Shown here in pieces: positions 29,967 through 37,331 of a stretch of 64,000 nucleotides of DNA. Each line of letters begins with the position of its first letter. Position 1 is the stretch's first letter. The position numbers and the translations under genes were made by a program. Under the pieces are notes generated by a model that ran no database searches, had not been told where the DNA came from, and worked only from the letters and a program-made list of their open reading frames with translations. This stretch comes from CAXRBC01 sp041158045. GTDB taxonomy: Bacteria; Actinomycetota; Acidimicrobiia; Acidimicrobiales; Ilumatobacteraceae. The stretch spans positions 1-64,000 of the forward strand of contig JBEBCD010000023.1 of the NCBI GenBank assembly GCA_041158045.1. Reading direction: 5' to 3'.

Positions 29967-30851
29967 ATGACCTTGCGGGCCTATCGGAGGATCGCACTCG
30001 TCGCCTTCGGCTCGCTCTACGCGATCATCGTCACCGGGGCCCTGGTGCGCCTCACGGGCTCGGGTCTCGGCTGCGTCGACTGGCCGGCCTGCAACGAGTC
30101 GCGCTTCATCGACGTCTCGTCCGGTCACGCCGCGATCGAGCAGCTCAACCGGCTCTTCACGGGCGTCGTGGCCGCGAGCGTGATCGCCGCGGTGCTCGCC
30201 GGGCTGCGGGTGCGTCCCCGCGTGCCCGGTCTCGTCCCGATCGCCCTCGTCCTGGTCGCGGGCGTACTCGCCCAGGTGGTGATCGGGGGCGTCGTGGTGC
30301 TCACGGGGCTCAACCCGTGGTCCAACGCGCTGCACTACCTCGTGAGCGTCGCGCTCATGACCGGGGCATGGGCGTTGCTGCGTCGCGTCGGGGGCGGCCC
30401 GCGGGGTGGCGCGGGTCCGTGGTCGTCGCTGTCGGCGCGCTGGCCGATGCTGGTGCTCGGGGCTGCGGCGATCGTCGCGGGCACCGTCGTGACGGGCGCG
30501 GGCCCGCACGCGGGGGACGAGCGGGCCGTGCGCATCGGCGTCGCGATCAGGGACGCGACGCGCGTGCACGGGGCCCTCGTCTGGCTCACGCTCGCGGCCG
30601 CGCTCGTCGTCATCTGGGCCGGCCGGCGTCGGGCGGAGGTCCGGCGCGCGGGGAGCCTCCTCGTCGTCGTCGGCGCCTCGCAGACGGCGATCGGCTACGC
30701 GCAGTACGCCCTGGGCCTGCCGGTCCCCCTCGTGGCCCTCCACGTGGCGGGCTCGATCGCCGCGTGGCTCGCGATCCTCGGCCTGTGGGCAGCGGCGGGC
30801 CCGGGCGGCCCCACGCGATCGGTGGGGGACGCCTCGCGTGTGGTTGACTGA
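29967..30851 (+). CDS. ctaA: Heme A synthase (COX15/CtaA family)
   Basis: 294 residues, polytopic inner-membrane protein with about eight helices; oxidises the C8 methyl of heme O to a formyl group for cytochrome aa3 oxidase. The first helix and loop carry RLTGSGLGCVDWPAC near 28-42, with the conserved extracellular Cys pair. Four His that bind the two hemes are visible in SGHAAIEQLNR, ALHYLVSV, RVHGALVWL and ALHVAGS. The start follows a CAGGCT hexamer by 6 bases. No ctaB or oxidase genes lie nearby. The liv operon follows after 34 bases. Confidence 0.88.
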   Translation: MTLRAYRRIALVAFGSLYAIIVTGALVRLTGSGLGCVDWPACNESRFIDVSSGHAAIEQLNRLFTGVVAASVIAAVLAGLRVRPRVPGLVPIALVLVAGVLAQVVIGGVVVLTGLNPWSNALHYLVSVALMTGAWALLRRVGGGPRGGAGPWSSLSARWPMLVLGAAAIVAGTVVTGAGPHAGDERAVRIGVAIRDATRVHGALVWLTLAAALVVIWAGRRRAEVRRAGSLLVVVGASQTAIGYAQYALGLPVPLVALHVAGSIAAWLAILGLWAAAGPGGPTRSVGDASRVVD

Positions 30852-30885
30852 CCGTCCACATGGTGCATCGGGGGAGGGGTCGGCG

Positions 30886-32226
30886 GTGAGGACCTCCGCG
30901 GTGCGCCGTGGCGGGTCCGCCGCGCGTGCGATCCTGCTCGGCACGCTCGCCGGCGTGGGTCTCCTCGCCTCCGCGGCCGGCGCGGCGACCGGGCGCGTGC
31001 CACGTGCCGAGGATTCCGGCCTCGCGATCATCGCCGCGGTCCAGTCGCAGGTGGTCGTGGCGGGCACACCGACGCGATCGCCGCTCGAGGGCGTGCGAGT
31101 CGTCGTGGCGGACGAGGCCGGAGCCACGGTGGTCGAGGGGCTCACCGCGGCCGACGGGACGGTGCGCCTGCCCGTGCCCGCCAAGGCGACCTACGTGGTG
31201 ACCCTCGACCAGGCGAGCCTCCCGGACGGCGAGTCCCTCATCGACGCGGCCAAGGGCTCGGTGACGATCCTCGAGGATCTGTTCTCCACCGACACCAAGC
31301 GCGTCGCCTTCTTCACCGGCCAGGCGGGCGAGCGCGGCGCGAGCGAGTTCGAGCGGATCATGCAGCGCCTCGCGGACGGCATGCGCCTCGGGCTCATCAT
31401 CGCGATGTGCTCGGTCGGACTGTCGCTCGTCTTCGGCACCACGGGTCTCACCAACTTCGCGCACGGCGAGATGGTGACGTTCGGCGGCATGATCGCCTTC
31501 CTCCTCAACGTGATGCTCGAGATCCCACTCCTCGTCTCGGGCCCGATCACGATCCTCGCGGGCGGCCTCTTCGGGCTGCTGCTCAACTGGGGCATCTTCG
31601 CGCGCCTGTCGCGCCGCGGCATCGGGCTCGTCTCGCAGCTCGTCGTGACGGTGGGACTCTCGATCATGCTGCGCAACGCCTACCTCTTCCAGTTCGGGGG
31701 GCGGACCAAGCAGCTCACCGACTACTCCAAGCAGGTGAACCTCGACCTCGGTCCGATCGGGATCACCCCGCGGGACCTCACCACGAGCATCCTGTCGCTC
31801 GGCATCCTGCTCGCGGTCGCCGCCTTCCTCCAGTACTCGCGGACGGGCAAGGCCGTGCGTGCGGTGTCGGACAACGTCAACCTCGCGTCGGCAACGGGCA
31901 TCGACACGCGGCGCATCGTGCGCATCGTGTGGTTCGCCGGCGGCGCCCTCGCGGCCACGGGCGGCATCTTCCGCGGACTCGACGAGCAGGTGGGCTTCCA
32001 GATGGGGTCGGACCTGCTGTTCCTCATGTTCGCGGGCATCACGCTCGGCGGCCTCGGGTCGGCCTACGGCGCCCTCATCGGCGGCTTCGCCGTCGGCGTC
32101 TTCGTCGAGATGGCGTCGCTCCTCGTGCCGACCGAGCTGAAGAACGCGCCGGCCCTGCTCATCCTCATCGTCGTGCTGATCGTGCGGCCCCAGGGCATCC
32201 TGGGCAAGGGCCAGCGGGTCGGCTGA
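30886..32226 (+). CDS. livH: Branched-chain amino acid-type ABC permease (LivH) with an extra N-terminal extracytoplasmic domain
   Basis: 446 residues, about 150 more than a normal LivH. The permease begins near residue 155 (GMRLGLIIAMCSVGLSLVFG, then GLTNFAHGEMVTFGG) and ends in VVLIVRPQGILG. The extra N-terminus has a signal-like hydrophobic segment (~12-34) and then a domain near 45-108 that resembles a carboxypeptidase-regulatory or Ig-like fold (SPLEGVRVVV, GLTAADGTVRLPVPAKATY). After it comes a linker to the permease. Frame and codon use are continuous, so this looks like a real fusion. A GGGGGAGGGG Shine-Dalgarno lies 6 bases before GTG 30886. First gene of livHMGF. Confidence 0.87.
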   Translation: MRTSAVRRGGSAARAILLGTLAGVGLLASAAGAATGRVPRAEDSGLAIIAAVQSQVVVAGTPTRSPLEGVRVVVADEAGATVVEGLTAADGTVRLPVPAKATYVVTLDQASLPDGESLIDAAKGSVTILEDLFSTDTKRVAFFTGQAGERGASEFERIMQRLADGMRLGLIIAMCSVGLSLVFGTTGLTNFAHGEMVTFGGMIAFLLNVMLEIPLLVSGPITILAGGLFGLLLNWGIFARLSRRGIGLVSQLVVTVGLSIMLRNAYLFQFGGRTKQLTDYSKQVNLDLGPIGITPRDLTTSILSLGILLAVAAFLQYSRTGKAVRAVSDNVNLASATGIDTRRIVRIVWFAGGALAATGGIFRGLDEQVGFQMGSDLLFLMFAGITLGGLGSAYGALIGGFAVGVFVEMASLLVPTELKNAPALLILIVVLIVRPQGILGKGQRVG

Positions 32227-32239
32227 GGGGGAGGGACCG

Positions 32240-33244
32240 ATGGACTGGGCGGAGATCCTGGGCAACGCGATCCGGGCGTTCGTGGGCACCGACGCCGTCT
32301 ACTTCGCCCTCGCGGCGATCGGCCTCAACGTGCAGTTCGGCTACACGGGCCTGCTCAACTTCGGTCAGGCCGCCTTCATGGCCTGTGGTGCGTACGGGCT
32401 CGGCATGACGGCCCAGTACTTCGGCGTCTCGTTCTGGTGGGGCTTCCCGATCGGGCTCGCCTACGTCGTGGTGCTCGGGCTCATCGTCGGCATCCCGACC
32501 CTGCGCTTGCGGGCCGACTACCTCGCCATCGTCACCATCGCGACCGCCGAGATCGTGCGGCTCGTCGTGCGATCCGTGCGGTTCAAGGACTTCTTCGGCG
32601 GCAGCGACGGCATCAACCAGTTCAGCCAGGCGTACCGCGACCTCAGCCCGTTCGAGCCGGGGGCCACGTACGGCGTCGAGCCGTTCCGATTCACCGGCTA
32701 CACGCTCTCGACCCTCGTGCCGGGCTGGATCCTCGTCGGGATCGTGAGCGCCTTCGTCTGGTCGCTGATGCGCAGTCCGTGGGGCCGCGTGGTGAAGGCG
32801 ATCCGCGAGGACGAGGACGCCGTGCGCAGCCTCGGCAAGAACGTCTACCTCTACAAGATGCAGTCGCTCATCATCGGCGGCGTCATCGGCATGCTGGCCG
32901 GCGTCGTCTTCTCCCTCGATCGCGGGTCGGTCCAGCCGGACAACTACTCGCGCGACGTCACCTTCTACGTGCTCACGGCACTGGTGCTGGGCGGCATCGC
33001 CAAGGTGTCGGGCTCCGTGATCGGCTCGATGCTCTTTTGGTTCATCTTCGTGCTGCTCGACAACGTGATGCGCCAGATCATCGCCGACGGGCCGCTGCGC
33101 GTCGGCGGCGTGACGATCATCCAGTCGACGCAGGTCGGGCCGGTGGCCTACATGCTCGTGGGTCTCGGGCTCATGCTGCTCATGGTGCTCCGGCCGCAGG
33201 GCATCTTCGGCAACAAGAAGGAGATGGCGCTCGATGCCCGCTGA
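32240..33244 (+). CDS. livM: Branched-chain amino acid-type ABC permease (LivM)
   Basis: 334 residues, polytopic. Family stretches: LNVQFGYTGLLNFGQAAFMACGAY near 28-51, LRADYLAIVTIATAEIVRLV near 89-108, GRVVKAIREDEDAVRSLGKN (the cytoplasmic coupling loop, near 180-200) and a second-half GGIAKVSGSVIGSMLFW. It forms the membrane channel with LivH. A GGGGGAGGG ribosome-binding site precedes the ATG by 6 bases. Its last 11 bases overlap livG. Confidence 0.9.
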   Translation: MDWAEILGNAIRAFVGTDAVYFALAAIGLNVQFGYTGLLNFGQAAFMACGAYGLGMTAQYFGVSFWWGFPIGLAYVVVLGLIVGIPTLRLRADYLAIVTIATAEIVRLVVRSVRFKDFFGGSDGINQFSQAYRDLSPFEPGATYGVEPFRFTGYTLSTLVPGWILVGIVSAFVWSLMRSPWGRVVKAIREDEDAVRSLGKNVYLYKMQSLIIGGVIGMLAGVVFSLDRGSVQPDNYSRDVTFYVLTALVLGGIAKVSGSVIGSMLFWFIFVLLDNVMRQIIADGPLRVGGVTIIQSTQVGPVAYMLVGLGLMLLMVLRPQGIFGNKKEMALDAR

Positions 33245-34103
33245 CGCCACGAGCGAGACCGCCCGCGCGGCACGCGCAGCGCTCGCCACGGTGCGACCCG
33301 AGCCCGGCGTCGCCAAGCCCGACCCGATCCTGGTCGCGGACGGTGTGCGACGCGCATTCGGCGGCGTCGTCGCGGTCGACGTCGGGCACGTCGAGGTGCA
33401 GCGGGGGAGCATCACCGCACTGATCGGTCCCAACGGCGCGGGCAAGACGACGCTGTTCAACCTGCTCAGCGGGTTCGACACCCCGGACGTCGGCGAGTGG
33501 CGCTTCGACGGCCACAACATGTCGCGCGTCGCACCCCACCGGACACCCGCCATGGGCATGGTCCGCACGTTCCAGCTCACGAAGAGCCTCACCAAGCTCC
33601 CCGTCATCGAGAACATGAAGCTCGGCGCCATGCACCAGCGCGGCGAGCGCTGGTGGACCGCCCTCATCCCGCCGCTCTGGCGGCGCCAGGAACGCGCCAT
33701 CGAGGAGCGCGCCGACGCGCTCCTGCGACGCTTCCGCATGGACCACATGCGCGACGAGTACGCCGGCACGCTCTCGGGCGGCCAGCGCAAGCTCCTCGAG
33801 ATGGCCCGCGCCCTCATGACCGAGCCCCGCCTCGTCATGCTCGACGAGCCGATGGCGGGCGTCAACCCGGCGCTCAAGCAGAGCCTCAACGACCACATCC
33901 GCTCGCTGCGCGACGACGGCATGACCGTGTTGTTCGTCGAGCACGACATGGACATGGTCCACGACGTCTCCGACTGGGTGATCGTGATGGCCGAGGGCGC
34001 CGTGATCGCCGAGGGCACGCCCGACCAGATCTCGTCGAATCCCGCGGTGATCGAGGCCTACCTCGGCGCGCACCAGGGCAAGTCGCTGGCGGCGGGCTCG
34101 TGA
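33234..34103 (+). CDS. livG: Branched-chain amino acid-type ABC ATP-binding protein (LivG)
   Basis: 289 residues with a ~30-residue N-terminal extension. Walker A IGPNGAGKTT near 63, Q-loop RTFQLTKSL, signature LSGGQRKLLEMARAL near 178, Walker B VMLDEPMAGV, H-loop FVEHDMDMV. The C-terminal EAYLGAH is typical of LivG. Energises import by LivHM. It overlaps livM by 11 bases and livF by 4 (GTGA). Confidence 0.9.
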   Translation: MPADATSETARAARAALATVRPEPGVAKPDPILVADGVRRAFGGVVAVDVGHVEVQRGSITALIGPNGAGKTTLFNLLSGFDTPDVGEWRFDGHNMSRVAPHRTPAMGMVRTFQLTKSLTKLPVIENMKLGAMHQRGERWWTALIPPLWRRQERAIEERADALLRRFRMDHMRDEYAGTLSGGQRKLLEMARALMTEPRLVMLDEPMAGVNPALKQSLNDHIRSLRDDGMTVLFVEHDMDMVHDVSDWVIVMAEGAVIAEGTPDQISSNPAVIEAYLGAHQGKSLAAGS

Positions 34104-34837
34104 GCACCGGGGCCGTCCTCGACGTCCGCGAGCTCGTCGCGGGCTACGTCCCGGAGGTCAACATCCTCAACGGCTGCGACGTCACGGTGGCCGACGGTGA
34201 GTTCGTCGGGATCATCGGGCCGAACGGTGCGGGCAAGTCGACGGTGCTCAAGGCGATCCTCGGCGAGTGCAGCGTGCGCACCGGGCGGGTGCTGCTCCGC
34301 GGCGACGACATCACCGGCCGCCGCGCGCACGAGCTCGTCGAGCGGGGCATCGGCTACGTCCCGCAGGTCCGCAACGTGTTCCAGACGCTCACCGTCACGG
34401 AAAACCTGGAGATGGGCTGCTTCCTCAAGCCGTCGGTCTTCGCCGAGCGCTTCGAGTACGTCACCTCGCTCTTCCCGCGGCTCAAGGAGCGTGCGCACGT
34501 GCGGGCCGGCTCGCTGTCCGGCGGCGAGCGCCAGATGGTCGCGATGGGTCGCGCACTCATGATGCAGCCGACGCTGCTGCTGCTCGACGAACCCTCGGCC
34601 GGCCTCTCACCGGTCCTGCAGGACGAGGTCTTCCTCCAGTGCCAGGCGATCAACCGCACGGGCGTCGCGATCCTCATGGTCGAGCAGAACGCGCGACGCT
34701 GCCTGCAGGTGAGCCATCGCGCCTACGTGCTCGACCAGGGCCGCAACGCCTACACGGGGAGCGGGGCGGAACTCCTGCGCGACCCCAACGTCATCAAGCT
34801 GTACCTCGGCACGCTGGCGCGCGCCACCGGAGGCTGA
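34100..34837 (+). CDS. livF: Branched-chain amino acid-type ABC ATP-binding protein (LivF)
   Basis: 245 residues. Walker A IGPNGAGKST near 38, the LivF-type GYVPQVRNVFQTLTVTENL near 87, signature SLSGGERQMVAMGRAL, Walker B LLLLDEPSAGLSP and MVEQNARR in the H-loop region, where LivF proteins carry Gln in place of His. It ends with KLYLG, also typical. Last gene of livHMGF; a strong hairpin follows 10 bases after the stop. The cognate binding protein is probably the convergent gene beyond that hairpin. Confidence 0.92.
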   Translation: MSTGAVLDVRELVAGYVPEVNILNGCDVTVADGEFVGIIGPNGAGKSTVLKAILGECSVRTGRVLLRGDDITGRRAHELVERGIGYVPQVRNVFQTLTVTENLEMGCFLKPSVFAERFEYVTSLFPRLKERAHVRAGSLSGGERQMVAMGRALMMQPTLLLLDEPSAGLSPVLQDEVFLQCQAINRTGVAILMVEQNARRCLQVSHRAYVLDQGRNAYTGSGAELLRDPNVIKLYLGTLARATGG

Positions 34838-34847
34838 GAAAGGGAAA

Positions 34848-34871
34848 GGCCCCGGGGTTTCCCCCGGGGCC
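34848..34871. terminator. Hairpin terminator between convergent livF and the liv binding-protein gene
   Basis: Perfect 10-bp inverted repeat GGCCCCGGGG / CCCCGGGGCC around a TTTC loop. On the plus strand it is followed by CTTCCTTCG rather than a long T run. It lies 10 bases after the livF stop and about 28 bases from the end of the opposing gene, so it can act in both directions. Confidence 0.8.
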
Positions 34872-34899
34872 CTTCCTTCGTCCGTGAGGACGAGTCGGA

Positions 34900-36261
34900 T
34901 CACTTGCCGGCGTCGAAGTTCTCGCCGAGCGCGTTGCCGATGTTGCCGTCCACGCCGTACACCTTCTTGACGGTCGGGCCGACGCCATTCTCCACCATGG
35001 TGCGGAGGATGCGGCTGCCTTCGTCGAAGGTGATGAGGACGACCGCGTCCGGGTTGGCCGCCACGACCTCGCCCACCTCGGCGTCGAACGTCGTCGCCTT
35101 CGGGTCGTAGATCTTGGAGCCGAGGACGCTCACGCCCTGGGCGGTGAGGACCTGCTCGACGATGCCGGCGAGGAACGTGCCGTACGCGTCGTCGAGGGCC
35201 AGGATGTAGGCCGAGGCGTTGCCGTCAGCGGCAATGACCTCCGCGAGCACGGTGCCCTGGAGCGTGTCCTCGGGCGCGTTGCGGAAGTAGAGGCCGTTGT
35301 CCGGGTAGTCCGTCAGCTTGCCCGAGGTGTTCGCCGGGCTGAACATCAGGATGCCCGCCTGGGTCACCTTGTCGATGACGGTCAGGGTCACCGAGGACGA
35401 GGCGGCACCGACGATGGCGTCGACCTTGTCCTTGATGTGCTTGTCGACCGTGACCGACGCGGTGTCGGTCGACGTGTCGCCAGAGTCACCCGAGACGTAC
35501 TCGACCGGCTTGCCGAGGACGCCACCCGCCTTGTTGATGATGTCGATCGCGTACTCGACACCGGCGATCATCGGCGCACCGAGGAACGCGAGCGAGCCGG
35601 TCTCCGGGAGGAGGCCGCCGATCTTCAGGACACCATCACCCTTGCGAGCGACGCCGGCCTTGGCGAGCGGCTTGACGGCCGACTCGGGGGCGCTGGCGAG
35701 CTGGAAGGTGGTCAGGGAGTCGTCGAGACGGTTGCCGTCACCGAACTGCAGGATGCCGTACGAGGCCTCGAGGGGCTCGCCGTTGCCGTTCATGGTGTTG
35801 GGGCCCGAGAAGCCGTCGAAGTCCATGTCGGTGCCGGCCTTGATGAGCGCCGTGCAGTCCGCCCACGTGGAGCACTTCGTGCCGTCCTTGGACACCGCGA
35901 CGACCTGGTCGGCCATCTCGCTGCCGTCGGACTTCGCGGCCTCGGCCGCGAGGGCGATGAGCATCACGGCGTCGAACGACTCACCGGCGTAGTTGAAGTC
36001 GGTGAGGGCCTCGTTGCCCTTGCCCGTCCAGAACTCGTTGATGCCGGTCTTGAAGTCATCGGAGAGCTCCACCAGCGGGGTGGTGCCCTTCATGCCCTTC
36101 AGCTCGCTGCCAGGAACAGTCTCGGCCGCGGGGGCCTCGGTCTCTTCCGTGACGGCTTCGGTCTCTTCAGTGACCGCTTCCTCGTCGCTGCCGCAGGCAC
36201 CAGCCACGAGGCTGAGGCCGACGAGCACGGCGCCGAAGCGGCGTACCGTTGCTTTCTTCAT
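34900..36261 (-). CDS. Branched-chain amino acid-type ABC substrate-binding lipoprotein, apparently circularly permuted
   Basis: 453 residues. Signal peptide and lipidation Cys near 23 (VAGACGS), then an acidic TEETEA linker to ~50. Domain order is reversed from the family norm. Residues ~50-190 (PGSELKGMKGTTPLVEL, YAGESFDAVMLIALA, FDGFSGP, ASYGILQFGDG) correspond to the usual C-terminal third. Residues ~210-453 start with VLKIGGLLPETGSLAFLG, which is normally the mature N-terminus, and end at GENFDAGK, where a normal protein would continue into the missing C-terminal part. The seam GENFDAGK / PGSELKG reads as contiguous family sequence. SD GGGGGAGA lies ~10 bases before the ATG. Likely partner of LivHMGF. 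Confidence 0.85.
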   Translation of the reverse strand: MKKATVRRFGAVLVGLSLVAGACGSDEEAVTEETEAVTEETEAPAAETVPGSELKGMKGTTPLVELSDDFKTGINEFWTGKGNEALTDFNYAGESFDAVMLIALAAEAAKSDGSEMADQVVAVSKDGTKCSTWADCTALIKAGTDMDFDGFSGPNTMNGNGEPLEASYGILQFGDGNRLDDSLTTFQLASAPESAVKPLAKAGVARKGDGVLKIGGLLPETGSLAFLGAPMIAGVEYAIDIINKAGGVLGKPVEYVSGDSGDTSTDTASVTVDKHIKDKVDAIVGAASSSVTLTVIDKVTQAGILMFSPANTSGKLTDYPDNGLYFRNAPEDTLQGTVLAEVIAADGNASAYILALDDAYGTFLAGIVEQVLTAQGVSVLGSKIYDPKATTFDAEVGEVVAANPDAVVLITFDEGSRILRTMVENGVGPTVKKVYGVDGNIGNALGENFDAGK

Positions 36262-36323
36262 TGGTTGTTGTCTCCCCCTAGGAGAAGGTGGCGGATGCCA
36301 CCCATGGGTATGGAGCGATGACG

Positions 36324-37271
36324 CTATCGGCGTCCCGGCGCGCCCGAACCCACCGAGGCCCTGTGAAGACGGTCGCGGACGGCAAGGCCCAGCCCCGCGG
36401 CGTCGGGCATCACCGCCACCACCACCCCGGCACCCCGCTCGTCGGCCTCCCGCAGTCGTGCATACAGCTCACGGGCGTAGCGGGCGGGATCCCGGGCCAG
36501 GTCGAGGACCTCGACGACGACCCCGTCGCGGGAGAGGCGCTCGGCGCGCGAGCGCGCCGAGCGGGACGACTCGTAGAGCTCGACGCGACAGCGCGGCGCA
36601 TAGTGGGCGGCGAGCATGCCCGGCGCGCGCACCGTGCCGCTCGGCAGCTCGAGTCGTCGACCGAGGACGGCCTCGACGCGTTCCACGGGGAGCGCACCCG
36701 CGCGCAGCAGCTGCGGCGACGCGCTCGCGAGGTCGACGATCGTCGACTCGACGCCCTCCTCGCAGGGTCCGCCGTCGACGACGACCGCGACCGCGTGGCC
36801 GAGGTCGGCGACGGCATGCGCCGCGGTGGTGGGGCTGACGCGACCGAACGGATTGGCCGAGGGCGCGACCACGCCGTCCCCGTACTCGCGGATCACGGCG
36901 AGCGCGAGCGGGTGGCGCGGCACGCGCAACGCGACGGTGTCGCGGCCGCCCGTCACCTCGTCGCGCACGCGCGCCGCGCGGCGCAGGAGCAGCGTGAGCG
37001 GACCGGGCCAGTGCGCGGCGGCGAGGTCGCGCGCGCCCGGTGGCACGTCGCGTGCCCACGCGTCGAGTCGGTCCGCGTCGCCGAGGTGGACGATGAGCGG
37101 GTGGTCGGCCGGACGACCCTTGGCGGCGTACACGCGGCGCACCGCGGCGGGGTCGTCGGCCGCGGCGGCGAGCCCGTAGACGGTCTCGGTCGGCAGCACC
37201 ACCAGCTCGCCTCGCCGCAGCGCCTCCGCGGCCCGGTGGATCACGTCGCGGTCGGCCGCGGGCTCGCCCAC
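36324..37271 (-). CDS. L-threonylcarbamoyladenylate synthase (Sua5 type)
   Basis: 315 residues; makes threonylcarbamoyl-AMP for the t6A37 modification of tRNAs that read ANN codons. The YrdC domain starts LVVLPTETVYGLAAAADD near 22-39 (nucleotide and Lys/Arg basic groove) and includes YAAKGRPADHPLIVHL, WPGPLTLLL, and SANPFGRVSPTTA. The ESTIVDL motif and a ~110-residue C-terminal Sua5 domain follow, so it is the long form, not TsaC. The GTG at 37271 is set by TAGGCT 7 bases upstream. The liv binding protein lies 62 bases downstream on the same strand. Confidence 0.9.
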   Translation of the reverse strand: MGEPAADRDVIHRAAEALRRGELVVLPTETVYGLAAAADDPAAVRRVYAAKGRPADHPLIVHLGDADRLDAWARDVPPGARDLAAAHWPGPLTLLLRRAARVRDEVTGGRDTVALRVPRHPLALAVIREYGDGVVAPSANPFGRVSPTTAAHAVADLGHAVAVVVDGGPCEEGVESTIVDLASASPQLLRAGALPVERVEAVLGRRLELPSGTVRAPGMLAAHYAPRCRVELYESSRSARSRAERLSRDGVVVEVLDLARDPARYARELYARLREADERGAGVVVAVMPDAAGLGLAVRDRLHRASVGSGAPGRR

Positions 37272-37277
37272 GCGGCG

Positions 37278-37284
37278 TAGCCTA
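37278..37284. promoter_or_regulatory. Overlapping divergent -10-like hexamers, Sua5 gene (-) and guaB1 (+)
   Basis: The heptamer TAGCCTA gives TAGCCT on the plus strand (37278-37283) and TAGGCT on the minus strand (37284-37279). The minus hexamer ends 7 bases before the Sua5 GTG (leaderless). The plus hexamer would start guaB1 mRNA near 37290, giving a ~42-base leader. Confidence 0.5.
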
Positions 37285-37287
37285 TGT

Positions 37288-37304
37288 GGGCCCCTTCGGG
37301 GCCC
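37288..37304 (+). promoter_or_regulatory. Hairpin in the predicted guaB1 leader
   Basis: GGGCCCC-TTC-GGGGCCC, a 7-bp stem (or 6 bp closing a UUCG-type loop), begins about at the predicted transcript start and is followed by a GGGAGG ribosome-binding site 16 bases before ATG 37332. A stabilising 5-prime hairpin is likelier than a terminator, since no T run follows. Confidence 0.4.
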
Positions 37305-37331
37305 GACGTCCGGGAGGCACGGGAGCGACGC

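Noticed and set aside
30886..31345. The LivH N-terminal extension as a separate gene joined by a missed stop or frameshift
   Set aside because: Reading frame and codon use are continuous into the permease, a strong ribosome-binding site precedes the GTG, and there is no second start with a ribosome-binding site before the permease part.
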